Shown one piece after another: positions 24,840-34,351 of a DNA stretch of 64,000 nucleotides; position 1 is the first letter of the stretch, and the number at the start of each line of letters is the position of its first letter. Position numbers and translations under genes: made by a program. Source of the DNA: Woeseiaceae bacterium (lineage in GTDB: Bacteria; Pseudomonadota; Gammaproteobacteria; Steroidobacterales; Woeseiaceae); assembly GCA_021773115.1 (NCBI GenBank), contig JAJFKS010000006.1, forward strand, positions 1-64,000, written 5' to 3'. The notes beneath the pieces are model-generated. The model was not told where the DNA came from. It made no database searches and saw only the letters and a program-made list of their open reading frames with translations.

Positions 24840-25915
24840 GATCAGCCGGACTCATCAAACGCGGTGATATCTGGCACGTAGATAAAACGATAGGAGGAAG
24901 ACGCCTGTGTGAAAGCACAGGAGAAACAGAGTTGGAACGGGCGGAGTCTTATCTGGCCATGCGGATAGAAAGGGCCCGCCAAGCGTCGATTTACGGCGAA
25001 CGACCAAAGCGACTGTTTCGAGAAGCCGGCGAACGATACGTACGAGAGAACCAGCACAAGCGAAGCATCTATCTCGACGAGCTGCACCTAAAGCAACTTG
25101 ATTCGTACATAGGTGACCTTGACCTTCGAAGGGTTCACATCGGTACGTTGCAGGACTTCATCGACGACAGACGTGCTCAGGGCAGGAAGACGAAGACCAT
25201 CAACCTGGCCCTGGCATCGGTGAGACGCATATTGAATCTGGCCGCCTCCGAGTGGCTCGACGAATATGGCCTTACCTGGTTGGATCGACCGCCGAAAATT
25301 ACGCTGCTCAAAGTGACCGATGCGCGCAAGCCCTACCCACTCTCATGGGACGAGCAAACGCGGCTTTTCAAAGAGCTTCCGGATCATTTGGCCCGGATGG
25401 CGATTTACAAAGTAAACACCGGTTGCCGCGAGCAAGAAGTCTGTTCGCTTCAATGGGATTGGGAGGTGGAGGTACCGGAGCTGGAAACCTCGGTCTTCAT
25501 AATCCCCGAGACGCTCGTCAAGAACGGTGAAGAGCGTTTGGTTGTTTTGAATCGCACGGCGATGTCCATCGTCAATGATGTGCGAGGCAAACACCGAATG
25601 TATGTCTTCACCTACAACGGCAAGCGAATCCGGAAGATGAACACTGCAGCGTGGCGGAAGGGACGGTTAAGAGCGGGGTTGCCGCAAGTCCGGGTGCATG
25701 ATCTGAAACACACGTTTGGCCGCCGACTAAGGGCTGCCGGCGTGTCGTTTGAGGACAGGCAGGATTTGCTGGGACACCGCTCGGGAAGGATCACAACCCA
25801 CTACTCAGCCGCCGAATTTGGCAATTTACTTTCGGCAGCTAACCGAGTGGTTGGCCAGGGGTCACGCAAAACTCCCGCACTGTTCATTTTAAAGAAAAAA
25901 GCAGCTAGCGCCTGA
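24827..25915 (+). CDS. Tyrosine recombinase, tRNA-Arg island integrase
   Basis: A 362-residue phage-type integrase. An arm/core-binding region (1-165, with YLDELHLKQLDSYIGDLDL) precedes the catalytic domain: Arg in NTGCREQEVCSL, Lys in VKNGEERLVV, HDLKHTFGRRL, LGHRSGRITTHYS with the His and Tyr. In the third box Lys replaces the common second Arg (HxxK instead of HxxR), as found in some island integrases. It ends 28 bp from the attachment repeat, so it is the likely enzyme for tRNA-Arg insertion. Its stop codon lies in the loop of a terminator read on the other strand. Confidence 0.92.
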   Translation: MGRIRSAGLIKRGDIWHVDKTIGGRRLCESTGETELERAESYLAMRIERARQASIYGERPKRLFREAGERYVRENQHKRSIYLDELHLKQLDSYIGDLDLRRVHIGTLQDFIDDRRAQGRKTKTINLALASVRRILNLAASEWLDEYGLTWLDRPPKITLLKVTDARKPYPLSWDEQTRLFKELPDHLARMAIYKVNTGCREQEVCSLQWDWEVEVPELETSVFIIPETLVKNGEERLVVLNRTAMSIVNDVRGKHRMYVFTYNGKRIRKMNTAAWRKGRLRAGLPQVRVHDLKHTFGRRLRAAGVSFEDRQDLLGHRSGRITTHYSAAEFGNLLSAANRVVGQGSRKTPALFILKKKAASA

Positions 25916-25928
25916 GGCACTAACTGCT
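25900..25928 (-). terminator. Minus-strand terminator inside the integrase 3' end, serving tRNA-Arg
   Basis: The stem AGCAG/CTGCT with TAG/CTA and GCC/GGC pairs closes a short loop holding the integrase stop codon. On the minus strand it is followed directly by six T, a standard intrinsic terminator 18 bp past the tRNA-Arg 3' end. On the plus strand no T-run follows. It would replace the tRNA terminator displaced to 61-93. Confidence 0.7.
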
Positions 25929-25943
25929 TGATCTAACTTCGAA

Positions 25944-25991
25944 AATTGGCGCGCCCGGAGAGATTCGAACTCCCGACCGCTCGGTTCGTAG
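25944..25991. repeat. Right attachment site within tRNA-Arg
   Basis: These 48 bp are identical to 94-141 and cover the tRNA 3' half from the anticodon loop to the encoded CCA plus three bases. The tRNA remains complete because the element restores this half on integration. Confidence 0.93.
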
Positions 25992-26023
25992 CCGAGTACT
26001 CTATCCAGCTGAGCTACGGGCGC
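25947..26023 (-). tRNA. tRNA-Arg (anticodon ACG)
   Basis: A 77-base tRNA with 7-bp acceptor GCGCCCG/CGGGCGC, discriminator G, encoded CCA, and anticodon stem CTCGG/CCGAG around loop CTACGAA (anticodon ACG). T-arm GGGAG..TTCGAAT..CTCTCC is intact. Its 3' half is the island attachment site. In enterobacteria the same pair, tRNA-Ser(GCT) followed by tRNA-Arg(ACG), stands downstream of csrA; here the pair is split by four genes. Confidence 0.97.
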
Positions 26024-26104
26024 TTGGATATTGCTCTGGCGGGGTGCCCCGCACAGGGCCGCACATGGTACTGATCGCATCGCCCGAGGTAAAGCAGGAA
26101 ACAG

Positions 26105-26575
26105 CTATTTTTGGCGCTTTCGCCAGCTTTCTTGGCTGGCTGCCAATGAACCCTCTTCCAGGCCTGCTACCCAGTCATCGCGGACATTCGGGTCCGCAAA
26201 AACGTATAGATGTCCATCTTCGATAACCCAAGCATCAGGTGAACTGTCCGCAGTAAAGCCTTTGCTCATCGCGAAGGCACAAAAGCCGCCAAATTGCGGT
26301 GCATATTTGGCCGGATCAGCGGCAAACCGATCGCGATTTTCTTCACTCGAAAACTGCCAGATGGCATCTGCCCATTCGTACTTGTAGGCATCGACTCCTG
26401 TCACGCGTGATGCAGAATCAAAGTACGCAACCGGATCAGCGCCCTGCAACGCGACACCCGATGACGTATTGGTTGTGCCCCACCAACCCCAGCTTGCAGG
26501 CGATACTTTTTTGACGGTGCTAAATGCGATGACCAGCGCGACAACGACCGCAAGTCCGATGTATGCATATTTCAT
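26105..26575 (-). CDS. YHS-domain protein with N-terminal membrane anchor
   Basis: A 156-residue protein from MKYAYIG. The N-terminal helix (about 4-18) is a signal-anchor; the YHS domain follows: GVALQGADPVAYFDS, YKYEWADAIWQFSSEENRDRF, ADPAKYAPQFGGFCAFAMSKG. YHS domains often bind metals or accompany metal proteins. The ATG overlaps the SRPBCC stop (ATGA). Frames upstream of MKY are out of context. Its operon with an ArsR regulator suggests stress- or metal-linked expression; function unknown. Confidence 0.85.
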   Translation of the reverse strand: MKYAYIGLAVVVALVIAFSTVKKVSPASWGWWGTTNTSSGVALQGADPVAYFDSASRVTGVDAYKYEWADAIWQFSSEENRDRFAADPAKYAPQFGGFCAFAMSKGFTADSSPDAWVIEDGHLYVFADPNVRDDWVAGLEEGSLAASQESWRKRQK

Positions 26576-27012
26576 TTTGATTGCCCTTGTTCGGCCGTTA
26601 GTGTTTTTGCGAGTTGCGCCAGGCACGCGTCCCAACCGCCACGATGCGCGTCGCAAGTATCGGATGCGTCGAAGTCTTTGTGTAACAGGCGAATATTCGT
26701 GCCACTAGCATTGCGCTCGAAATGCACTTCGACAAGTGATTCTGGATCTGCGAATGCATCGCAACGCCACGTCATTGTGATTTTTTCGTTCGCAACGATT
26801 TCCTGAAAAACTCCGACTGTCGTGTGCACGGATCCATCCGGTAGCCGCATGACAATGGAGTATCGGCCGCCGGCCACGAACTCCATCGTTACGTCGGGCA
26901 CTTGATCAGCCATCGGAGCAAACCAGGACGCCAGCGCATCGGCTGTCGACCATGCGGCAAATACATCTTCGGGCGAGCGCTCGATAAACACCGACATATC
27001 GATCATGAGCAT
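26572..27012 (-). CDS. SRPBCC (AHSA1-like) ligand-binding protein
   Basis: A 146-residue START-like protein: IERSPEDVFAAWSTADALASWF and FVAGGRYSIVMRLPDGS are typical of the AHSA1 branch, with final helix GGWDACLAQLAKTL. Such proteins bind hydrophobic ligands, and many sit next to ArsR-type regulators exactly as here. The start is the ATG 3 bases after the ArsR stop. The ligand is unknown. Confidence 0.88.
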   Translation of the reverse strand: MLMIDMSVFIERSPEDVFAAWSTADALASWFAPMADQVPDVTMEFVAGGRYSIVMRLPDGSVHTTVGVFQEIVANEKITMTWRCDAFADPESLVEVHFERNASGTNIRLLHKDFDASDTCDAHRGGWDACLAQLAKTLTAEQGQSK

Positions 27013-27014
27013 TT

Positions 27015-27338
27015 TCAATTTGCACTCTCCAGCTTTGCCTTCAATGCCGCGAGGCTCTCGCCCCACAATCTCGAGTGGCTCTGCAACCAACCCATCGCCG
27101 GCTGCAATGTCTCCACCTCAATACCAATGCGATGCACATTGCCATCAATCTCGCGACTGACAAGCCGTGCCGATTCGAGTGTCTTGATATGTTTGGAGAT
27201 AGCATTCAAGGACATTGAATGTGGTTCGGCCAATTCAGCAATGGATCGTCGGCCAGCGCCGCATTGCTCGAGAATGGCTCTTCGCACAGGATGTGCCAGC
27301 GCCGCAAAGACGCGATCGATTTGTTCTGTTTCAGGCAT
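27015..27338 (-). CDS. ArsR-family winged-helix repressor
   Basis: A 107-residue regulator from MPETEQ: IDRVFAALAHPVRRAILEQ, a recognition helix region SMSLNAISKHIKTLESARLV and a beta-wing. It lacks the CxC metal site of ArsR/SmtB, matching the metal-independent SRPBCC-linked group. A 22-bp palindrome lies 30 bp upstream and is its likely operator, giving autoregulation of the three-gene operon. Confidence 0.88.
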   Translation of the reverse strand: MPETEQIDRVFAALAHPVRRAILEQCGAGRRSIAELAEPHSMSLNAISKHIKTLESARLVSREIDGNVHRIGIEVETLQPAMGWLQSHSRLWGESLAALKAKLESAN

Positions 27339-27367
27339 TGCCGCCAGTCTACGCGGCTGGTAACATC

Positions 27368-27389
27368 TATTCAACCTATTGGTTGAATA
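27368..27389. promoter_or_regulatory. Palindromic operator of the ArsR-SRPBCC-YHS operon
   Basis: The arms TATTCAACC and GGTTGAATA are perfect complements around TATT. The site lies between the ferredoxin reductase stop and the ArsR start, where an autorepressor would bind. Confidence 0.75.
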
Positions 27390-27391
27390 CT

Positions 27392-28420
27392 TTACTCATC
27401 ATCCTTGATGCCCAGGCGCTCATGCATGATCGGGCTGGTCGTCGTGTACTGGACGTGGACTTTCTTATCCGGTTCGATACGTTGTTTGATGGCAAAGGCT
27501 GCCAATGCTGCCTCGTGGAAGCCACAGAGAATCAGTTTTTTCTTGCCAGGATAATGATTGATATCGCCAACCGCATAGATGCCAGGCGTTGAGGTTTCAA
27601 AGCGTTCGGTATCGACATTGATCGTCTTGCGATTGATATCGAGACCCCATTCCGCGATCGGGCCCAGTTTCGGCGCCAGGCCGAAAAATACCAATACGTG
27701 GTCGACTTCTACCTCAATCGTTTCGTCGTTCTTGTTGCCCACGATTATTTTCTTGAGGTCGCCGCCCTCATGCTGCAGCTCACTAACTTTCGCGTTTTCC
27801 AGTGTTGTCACTTTGCCGGCGGCGACCAGTTTTCGCATCGCGGCAACAGACGCGTCAACCGCGCGATATTCGTCTCGTCGGTGAACGAGTGTGATGTGAT
27901 TCGCTATGGGCGCAAGCTCGATTACCCAGTCCAGTGCCGAGTCACCCCCACCAAGAATTGCAAGGTTTTTGCCTTTGTATCGCACCGGGTTGTGTACCCG
28001 ATATTCGAGACAGCCCTCATTCAGATCGTCGATACCTTTTGCGCGCAATGCGCGAGGCTGAAACGAGCCGACACCTCCTGCAATGACAACTGCCTTGCAG
28101 GAGAATTGTGTGCCGCTATCAGTTTCGACGAAAAATCCGTCACCCTCGACTTGAACTACGGTGACTTCCTCGCCGAAGTGCATACCCGCATCAAAGGGTT
28201 CGATTTGCTTGAGGAGGCTTTCAGTGAGTTCGTCGCCAGTGCAAACCGGTATACCCGGAATGTCATAGATCGGCTTGTCGGGGTACAGCTCGGAGCATTG
28301 GCCGCCAGGCTGGCGGATCGAATCGACGACTTCAGCCTTTAGACCCAGAAGGCCCAGTTCGAACACCTGGAAAAGGCCGCAAGGCCCGGCGCCGACAATC
28401 ACAACATCCGTCTTGATCAA
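27392..28420 (-). CDS. Ferredoxin/flavodoxin--NADP+ reductase, thioredoxin reductase-like type
   Basis: A 342-residue flavoprotein with VVIVGAGPCGL for FAD, ILGGGDSALDW for NADPH, and VGDINHYPGKKKLIL near the C-terminus. It lacks the CxxC of thioredoxin reductases, which identifies the TrxR-like ferredoxin-NADP reductase group. The start is the TTG giving MIKTDVV; the longer frame runs through the tRNA-Ser gene. The gene begins 18 bp after that tRNA and may be read from its promoter. It transfers electrons between NADPH and ferredoxin. Confidence 0.92.
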   Translation of the reverse strand: MIKTDVVIVGAGPCGLFQVFELGLLGLKAEVVDSIRQPGGQCSELYPDKPIYDIPGIPVCTGDELTESLLKQIEPFDAGMHFGEEVTVVQVEGDGFFVETDSGTQFSCKAVVIAGGVGSFQPRALRAKGIDDLNEGCLEYRVHNPVRYKGKNLAILGGGDSALDWVIELAPIANHITLVHRRDEYRAVDASVAAMRKLVAAGKVTTLENAKVSELQHEGGDLKKIIVGNKNDETIEVEVDHVLVFFGLAPKLGPIAEWGLDINRKTINVDTERFETSTPGIYAVGDINHYPGKKKLILCGFHEAALAAFAIKQRIEPDKKVHVQYTTTSPIMHERLGIKDDE

Positions 28421-28438
28421 TGCATCGTATCCAGAAAA

Positions 28439-28529
28439 TGGCGGAGAGAGAGGGATTCGAACCCTCGAAGGGCTTTTAACCCTTACTCCCTTAGCAGGGG
28501 AGCGCTTTCGACCACTCAGCCATCTCTCC
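28439..28529 (-). tRNA. tRNA-Ser (anticodon GCT)
   Basis: A 91-base tRNA with acceptor GGAGAGA/TCTCTCC, discriminator G and encoded CCA, anticodon stem CTCCC/GGGAG with loop CTGCTAA (anticodon GCT), and a long variable arm (TAAGGG/CCCTTC) typical of serine tRNAs. It lies between csrA and the ferredoxin reductase gene, same strand. Confidence 0.97.
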
Positions 28530-28612
28530 GATCTACGGCACAGGCTTTTGCCCGCCCCGAAAGGCCGCACATAGTACTGTCCGTGTATGGCGAGGTAAAG
28601 CGGAAATCACCG

Positions 28613-28822
28613 CTAATCGGTTTTGTCTTCGTCCGGTGCCGCAGCTGTGCCGCCAGCTTTTTCGCTTTGAATCCGCTCGTAGATTTCTTCCCGGTGAACG
28701 GCAACGTCTTTGGGCGCATTGATCCCGATTCGGACCTGATTCCCTTTGACCCCAAGGACGGTGATCGTGACATCGCTTCCGATCATTACCGTCTCGCCCG
28801 CTCGTCGCGTCAGAATCAGCAT
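28613..28822 (-). CDS. csrA: Carbon storage regulator CsrA
   Basis: A 69-residue RNA-binding protein: [48 protein letters not shown]. Arg44 of the classical RNA-contact surface falls in VAVHREE as expected. The Ala/Asp-rich tail is disordered. It binds GGA motifs in mRNA leaders and controls metabolism and motility. Position after alaS is conserved in Gammaproteobacteria. Confidence 0.97.
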   Translation of the reverse strand: MLILTRRAGETVMIGSDVTITVLGVKGNQVRIGINAPKDVAVHREEIYERIQSEKAGGTAAAPDEDKTD

Positions 28823-28937
28823 GACTTCCTACTCCTGCCTGGCGGGGCTCCGAGCCCCGTTCTTTTGCGCGTGTTAATCCTTAAACTGTTGTAATACTAG
28901 CCGATTTTCCGGCGGCTGTCCGATTATGACAGCGATA

Positions 28938-31544
28938 TTAGGCCAGATGTTCCGCGACCCATGGCGCCACAGATTTCAGGGCTTTATCCAGAGCTCCGGC
29001 ATCGCTGCCACCCGCCTGGGCGAAATCCGGCCGGCCGCCACCCTTGCCGCCAACCTGTTCGGCAATCGGCTTGATCAGGTCGCCAGCCTTGATCTTGCCA
29101 GTGTTGTTTCTCGTCACACCTGCCGCCAGGTGGACTTTGCCGCCCTCGACCGAACCCAGTACGACCACGGCACTTTGCAGTTTGTTTTTGAATTTGTCGA
29201 CTGCGTCCCGGAGGGTCTTTGCATCGGCACCATCCATTCGCGCCGCCATCACCTTGATACCGGCGACTTCCTGCACGCTCTCTGAGTAATCTGAACCCGC
29301 ACCTGACACCAGCGCCTGCTTGGCCGCGGCCAGTTCTTTTTCCAGCTCTTTAGTGCGTTTCAGCAATTGTTTGACTTTGGTCGCGGCCTGGTCCGGCTGG
29401 CTCCGCAGTAGTCCGGCGAGCTGCCCGAGCGTATCCTGATTGGCGGCAATCCAGTCCATCGCACCTTTACCGGTGACCGCCTCAATGCGCCGCACACCGG
29501 ACGCTACGCCGCCTTCCGACGTAATTTTGAAGACGCCGATATCACCCGTGCGATCCGCGTGTGTTCCGCCGCAAAGTTCGACAGAAAACTCACCGAGTTT
29601 CAGCACGCGCACCTTGTCGCCGTATTTTTCGCCAAACAATGCCATTGCGCCAGACTCGATTGCATCGTCGTAACTCATTAATTCGGTATCGGCGGCAATG
29701 TTCTTTCGAATCTCGTCATTCACAAGACTTTCGATCTGCTGAATCTGCTCGCGCGTTACCGCTTCGTAGTGCGAAAAATCGAAACGCAATCGATCCGGGG
29801 CGACAAGTGATCCCTTTTGCGTCACGTGCTCACCGAGTACCCGTTGAAGGGCTGCGTGCATCAAATGGGTTGCCGTGTGATTAAGGCGGATCGCCTGGCG
29901 GCGATCAGCGTCAACAATTGCGTCGACCGCATTGCCAATCGCAAACTCGCCTTGCTCGACAGCACCGAAGTGCACAATGGCGTTAGCGTTTTTTTGCGTA
30001 TCCGACACGTGAAATAGTTTGCCGTCACTGACCAAAATACCGGAATCGCCGATTTGCCCGCCGCTTTCGGCGTAGAACGGCGTAGCCGAAAGTATGATCG
30101 CGCCGTTGTCGCCCGCCGCCAATTTCTTCACGGCCACGCCGTTCCTGTAGAGGGAAACGATCTTACTTTCCGCTTCCGTGCCGTCGTAACCGAGAAACTC
30201 ACTGACAGCATCGGTTTTCATTGCGTCGCCGCCCGAATCGCCAAACTTGCTCGCGGCTCGAGCGCGGTCGCGCTGTTTTTCCATTGCGGACTCGAAGCCG
30301 ACCTCATCGATGCTGAGCTCACGCTCTCGTGCAATATCCGCCGTCAGGTCGACCGGAAATCCGTACGTATCGTACAGCTTGAACACCACGTCGCCGGGTA
30401 TTCGCTTCCCTTTCAGCTCTGCAATCGCGGTCTCGAGCATCTCCATACCCTGATCCAGCGTCTCCGCAAAGCGCTCTTCTTCTTTCTTCAGAACCTTTTC
30501 AACGTGCGCCTTGGCTTTGACGAGTTCGGGGTAGGCATCGCCCATTTCCTTCGCCAGCGGTGTGACGAGTTTGTAAAAGAACTCAGTATCGGTGCCAAGC
30601 TTCTTACCATGACGAATGGCGCGTCGAATAATGCGACGCAATACATAGCCCCTGCCCTCGTTACCGGGCAACACACCGTCGACGATCAGGAAGGAGCAGG
30701 CGCGGATATGATCAGCGATAACATTGAGCGAACTGGAGCCATCGTTCCTAACTCCCAGCGTATCAGCTGTTGCCTGAATCAAATTGGCGAACAGGTCGAT
30801 TTCGTAGTTTGAATGCTTGCCTTGCATGACCGCAGCGATACGTTCGAGCCCCATGCCAGTGTCGACAGACGGCTTCGGCAACGGCGTTAATTCACCCTCA
30901 GCCGAGCGGTCAAACTGCATGAAAACGAGATTCCAGATTTCGACGTAGCGATCGCCATCTTCATCCGGCGACCCCGGTGGCCCGCCGGGCACATCGGCGC
31001 CATGGTCATAGAATATTTCGCTGCACGGGCCGCAAGGTCCAGTGTCGCCCATTGCCCAGAAATTGTCTTTCGCGCCCAGCCGCGAAAAACGCTTCGGATC
31101 GACTTTCATTTCCGTAAGCCAGATGTCGGCAGCTTCGTCATCGTCCTCGAAAACAGTCACCCAGAGTTTCTCTGGTGCCAGCCCAAGTGTTCCCGTCAGG
31201 AAATCCCAGCCGTATCGAATGGCTTCGCGCTTGAAATAGTCACCAAAGCTGAAATTACCCAGCATCTCGAAGAAGGTGTGGTGCCGCGCCGTGTAGCCGA
31301 CGTTCTCGAGATCGTTGTGCTTGCCGCCCGCTCGAACGCAGCGCTGCGACGTGGTGGCGCGTTGATAATTGCGCTTTTCGTCACCAAGGAATACATCCTT
31401 GAACTGCACCATGCCTGCGTTGGTAAACAGCAGCGTCGGGTCATTGCCAGGTACCAGCGGAGAACTTGCGACGATCTCGTGGCCCTTGTTGTGAAAATAC
31501 TCCAGAAAAGCCTGGCGCAGCTCATTGCTCGTCATTGAATTCAT
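28938..31544 (-). CDS. alaS: Alanyl-tRNA synthetase
   Basis: An 868-residue class II synthetase. Aminoacylation core at the N-terminus ([26 protein letters not shown]), editing-domain zinc ligands in HTATHLMHA and [10 protein letters not shown], and a C-terminal oligomerisation/C-Ala domain ([27 protein letters not shown]). The length is standard (about 875). The ATG three codons later (MTSNEL) fits relatives slightly better as the start. It lies between recX and csrA as in many gammaproteobacteria. Confidence 0.97.
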   Translation of the reverse strand: MNSMTSNELRQAFLEYFHNKGHEIVASSPLVPGNDPTLLFTNAGMVQFKDVFLGDEKRNYQRATTSQRCVRAGGKHNDLENVGYTARHHTFFEMLGNFSFGDYFKREAIRYGWDFLTGTLGLAPEKLWVTVFEDDDEAADIWLTEMKVDPKRFSRLGAKDNFWAMGDTGPCGPCSEIFYDHGADVPGGPPGSPDEDGDRYVEIWNLVFMQFDRSAEGELTPLPKPSVDTGMGLERIAAVMQGKHSNYEIDLFANLIQATADTLGVRNDGSSSLNVIADHIRACSFLIVDGVLPGNEGRGYVLRRIIRRAIRHGKKLGTDTEFFYKLVTPLAKEMGDAYPELVKAKAHVEKVLKKEEERFAETLDQGMEMLETAIAELKGKRIPGDVVFKLYDTYGFPVDLTADIARERELSIDEVGFESAMEKQRDRARAASKFGDSGGDAMKTDAVSEFLGYDGTEAESKIVSLYRNGVAVKKLAAGDNGAIILSATPFYAESGGQIGDSGILVSDGKLFHVSDTQKNANAIVHFGAVEQGEFAIGNAVDAIVDADRRQAIRLNHTATHLMHAALQRVLGEHVTQKGSLVAPDRLRFDFSHYEAVTREQIQQIESLVNDEIRKNIAADTELMSYDDAIESGAMALFGEKYGDKVRVLKLGEFSVELCGGTHADRTGDIGVFKITSEGGVASGVRRIEAVTGKGAMDWIAANQDTLGQLAGLLRSQPDQAATKVKQLLKRTKELEKELAAAKQALVSGAGSDYSESVQEVAGIKVMAARMDGADAKTLRDAVDKFKNKLQSAVVVLGSVEGGKVHLAAGVTRNNTGKIKAGDLIKPIAEQVGGKGGGRPDFAQAGGSDAGALDKALKSVAPWVAEHLA

Positions 31545-31617
31545 TGTGTATCGGTCGGGGTGCAGTGCTTATTTTCAAGCCCGCTAGTGTACGGGGTTTG
31601 ACCGCGGGTATTAAGCG

Positions 31618-32118
31618 TTATTCGCCGCCGAACGCGGCCTGCACATGATCCTGCTCAAAGCCCCGATACTGCAAAAAGCGCATCTGCCGGGCCTTTCCCT
31701 TGAAGTCTTTCGGATATTCCGTCCCGAATTTCCGTTGCCGGACCGCCTCGGCGAGGCCGTGCCAGTCGGCGCGGGCTGCCTCGATCGCAAGTTCGATAGT
31801 GGCGTCCGGGATACCGCGCTGGCCGAGGTCGAGCCGAATGCGAACCGGTCCTTTGCCCTGATTGATCCGCGACTGCACAAACGCCTCGGCGAATCGATCG
31901 TCGCACTGCAGCCCTTCGTCAGTCAGTTGGTGAACCGCATGTTCGACAATGTCCCGCTTGTAGCCTTTGTCCGACAGTTTCTTAATGAGTTCAGCCTGGC
32001 CGTATTCGCGACGAGCCAGAAAATCCATTGCCTTTTTGCGCGCCTCGAGCGGAGACGAAAAACGATCATCCCCCTCGTCGGAGAGAAGATCGCCAATTTC
32101 CTCATGAAGTGTTTGCAT
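31618..32118 (-). CDS. recX: Recombination regulator RecX
   Basis: A 166-residue helical protein with three-helix repeats characteristic of RecX (AMDFLARREYGQAELIKKL, RFAEAFVQSRINQGKGPVRI, FLQYRGFEQDHVQAAF). It caps RecA filaments and moderates SOS and recombination. It starts 24 bp after recA on the same strand and is presumably co-transcribed under LexA. Confidence 0.95.
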   Translation of the reverse strand: MQTLHEEIGDLLSDEGDDRFSSPLEARKKAMDFLARREYGQAELIKKLSDKGYKRDIVEHAVHQLTDEGLQCDDRFAEAFVQSRINQGKGPVRIRLDLGQRGIPDATIELAIEAARADWHGLAEAVRQRKFGTEYPKDFKGKARQMRFLQYRGFEQDHVQAAFGGE

Positions 32119-32142
32119 AAGTCCCCGCCACCACCACCGCTC

Positions 32143-33192
32143 CTACGATGCCTCTTTGGCGACGTCTTCATCATCTTTGACGTCCGGAACCGCGACAACG
32201 GGCGGTGGCATTAAAATGGCGCGAATCTTCTTTTCGATTTCGTCTGCCATTTCCGGGTGAGCTTTCAGGAATTCGCGTGAATTCTCTTTGCCCTGTCCGA
32301 TACGATCGTCGCCGTAGCTGTACCAGGACCCGGCCTTGCCGACGATGTCGTGCAGTACACCCAGGTCGATAAGTTCGCCCAACCGCGAAATGCCCTCGCC
32401 GTACAGAATCTCGAATTCGGCCTGCTTGAACGGCGGCGCCACCTTGTTCTTGACCACCTTGACGCGGGTCTGGTTGCCGACGACTTCATCGCCCTTCTTG
32501 ATCGCGCCGATGCGACGGATATCGAGACGAACTGACGCATAGAATTTAAGTGCGTTGCCACCCGTGGTGGTTTCGGGGCTACCGAACATGACGCCGATCT
32601 TCATGCGAATCTGGTTGATGAAGATGACCATGACATTGGAACGCTTGATGTTGCCGGTGAGTTTGCGCAGCGCCTGTGACATCAGTCGCGCCTGCAGGCC
32701 CATGTGCGAATCGCCCATTTCGCCTTCGATTTCGGCTTTCGGTGTCAGTGCTGCCACGGAATCGATGATGACGATGTCGACCGCGCCGGAGCGAACCAGC
32801 ATGTCGGTGATCTCAAGCGCCTGCTCGCCGGTGTCCGGCTGAGAAACCAGTAACTCGTCAACATTGACGCCGAGTTTTTCGGCATAGGACGGATCGAGTG
32901 CGTGCTCGGCGTCGATAAATGCGGCGGTGCCACCCAGCTTTTGCGCTTCGGCGACAACCTGCAAGGTTAGCGTTGTCTTACCCGACGACTCCGGCCCGTA
33001 GATCTCAACCACCCGGCCTTTGGGCAGTCCACCGATTCCGAGCGCGACATCCAGGCCGATCGATCCGGTCGAAATGGCTTCAATATCGCGGATTGAGGTG
33101 CCATCGCCCATTCGCATGACGGAGCCTTTTCCGAACTGTTTTTCAATTTGACCGAGGGCCTGTGCGAGAGCTTTCTTCCGATTGTCGTCCAT
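32143..33192 (-). CDS. recA: Recombinase RecA
   Basis: A 349-residue strand-exchange ATPase. Walker [10 protein letters not shown], the L1/L2 region ([44 protein letters not shown]), and an acidic C-terminal tail. Length and motifs are standard. A LexA box lies 43 bp upstream. Confidence 0.99.
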   Translation of the reverse strand: MDDNRKKALAQALGQIEKQFGKGSVMRMGDGTSIRDIEAISTGSIGLDVALGIGGLPKGRVVEIYGPESSGKTTLTLQVVAEAQKLGGTAAFIDAEHALDPSYAEKLGVNVDELLVSQPDTGEQALEITDMLVRSGAVDIVIIDSVAALTPKAEIEGEMGDSHMGLQARLMSQALRKLTGNIKRSNVMVIFINQIRMKIGVMFGSPETTTGGNALKFYASVRLDIRRIGAIKKGDEVVGNQTRVKVVKNKVAPPFKQAEFEILYGEGISRLGELIDLGVLHDIVGKAGSWYSYGDDRIGQGKENSREFLKAHPEMADEIEKKIRAILMPPPVVAVPDVKDDEDVAKEAS

Positions 33193-33234
33193 TTGTTTGC
33201 CGCCATTGGGAGTGATTAGGGTGGTTTTTGTGGA

Positions 33235-33254
33235 TACTGTTGATATACACAGTA
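33235..33254. promoter_or_regulatory. LexA (SOS) box of recA
   Basis: The sequence TACTGTTGATATACACAGTA fits the gammaproteobacterial consensus CTGT-N8-ACAG perfectly and lies 43 bp before the recA start. Confidence 0.92.
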
Positions 33255-33341
33255 CTATCGCATGAAAGCCCCGTCAATGGGAGCCTTCAGAGCCATCAAA
33301 TTCCGGCAAAGTCGCCAGAAATTCGAATAAATCGGCCCAAG

Positions 33342-33851
33342 CTACTGTTTCAGCGGCCTATAGCTCGATCCGCCCGGCCCGGATACGGACTCGATGAGTT
33401 CGAATTCCGTCCACTCGGTGCTTACCCGTTGCGTCAGTCGCTCGGTGACAAAGTTTCGTGCATTGCGCGACACGGTAATATGCGGACGATAGATTCGGTC
33501 ATCCGGCACGACACCGACGTCCTGCAGCAATGCATTCAGAGCGGAGACCAGCGACTCAAGCTCGCTCGGCACGGTCGGCCCCACAAGGCAGGCGAGTTTC
33601 GGCCGCGGCCAGAACTCCAGCCGGTCGAAGCTCAGGCGAAACGGCTGCACCTTGATTTGCGCCGCTTTTTCCTGCAACGACGGGATCAGGCGTTCTTCGA
33701 TGTCACCGAGAAATGCCAGCGTGATGTGCCAGTCGCGACGATCGACCGCGCGCCCTTCGACATTTCGCGCCACTGAATTGATGACATCGCGTAAGCGATC
33801 GCGCTGTCGCGGGTCCGGCCAGAGCGCGAAGAACACCCGCCTCGTTGTCAT
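33342..33851 (-). CDS. thpR: RNA 2',3'-cyclic phosphodiesterase
   Basis: A 169-residue member of the 2H phosphoesterase family with two HxTx motifs: DWHITLAFLG and RPHITVSRNA. These hydrolyse 2',3'-cyclic phosphate ends of RNA; the family was first described as a 2'-5' RNA ligase. Its ATG overlaps the pncC stop (ATGA). Confidence 0.95.
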   Translation of the reverse strand: MTTRRVFFALWPDPRQRDRLRDVINSVARNVEGRAVDRRDWHITLAFLGDIEERLIPSLQEKAAQIKVQPFRLSFDRLEFWPRPKLACLVGPTVPSELESLVSALNALLQDVGVVPDDRIYRPHITVSRNARNFVTERLTQRVSTEWTEFELIESVSGPGGSSYRPLKQ

Positions 33852-34351
33852 TTTTTGATTCGCTCCCGGACACCTTGTAGTGCGTACGCCACTGCCGCTT
33901 CACGAATCAGGTCCCGATCGCCGCTAAATTGTTCAAGGCTGGTTTCAACTTGTACCTTGGTCCCATCCCGCATTGCCCAGGCAAACCACACCATACCCAC
34001 AGGCTTTTCCCTGGTGCCGCCCGACGGGCCAGCCACGCCACTCACGGCCACTGCAATGTCAGCACCACTGAGCCGAACCGCGCCCTTGGACATTTCGGTG
34101 ACCACCTCTGCGCTCACTGAACCGTGGTCCGTGAGCGACTGATTTTTTACGCCGAGAATCGATTCTTTGGCACCGTTCGCGTAACTCACGACACCATAGC
34201 CGTAGACCGCCGAGCTGCCGGGCACATCCGTGATCGCTTTCGCGACCCAGCCACCCGTGCAACTTTCCGCCGTGGCCACCGCTTTGCCGGCGGCGATGAG
34301 TTCGGTTACCAGCGCATCGGCCAGTTTGAAAAGTGCGTCGTGGTCAGCCAT
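33848..34351 (-). CDS. pncC: Nicotinamide-nucleotide amidohydrolase PncC (CinA C-terminal domain)
   Basis: A 167-residue single-domain CinA C-terminal protein: AESCTGGWVAKAITDVPGSS with the nucleophile Ser in ESCTGG, GYGVVSYANGAKE, and AVSGVAGPSGGT. It converts NMN to nicotinate mononucleotide in NAD recycling. It lacks the molybdopterin-like CinA N-domain. It overlaps the glycosyltransferase stop and thpR start, giving a compact three-gene unit. Confidence 0.93.
   Translation of the reverse strand: MADHDALFKLADALVTELIAAGKAVATAESCTGGWVAKAITDVPGSSAVYGYGVVSYANGAKESILGVKNQSLTDHGSVSAEVVTEMSKGAVRLSGADIAVAVSGVAGPSGGTREKPVGMVWFAWAMRDGTKVQVETSLEQFSGDRDLIREAAVAYALQGVRERIKK

Noticed and set aside
30054..30812. 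252-codon plus-strand frame
   Set aside because: Entirely antisense to alaS with no domain of its own.
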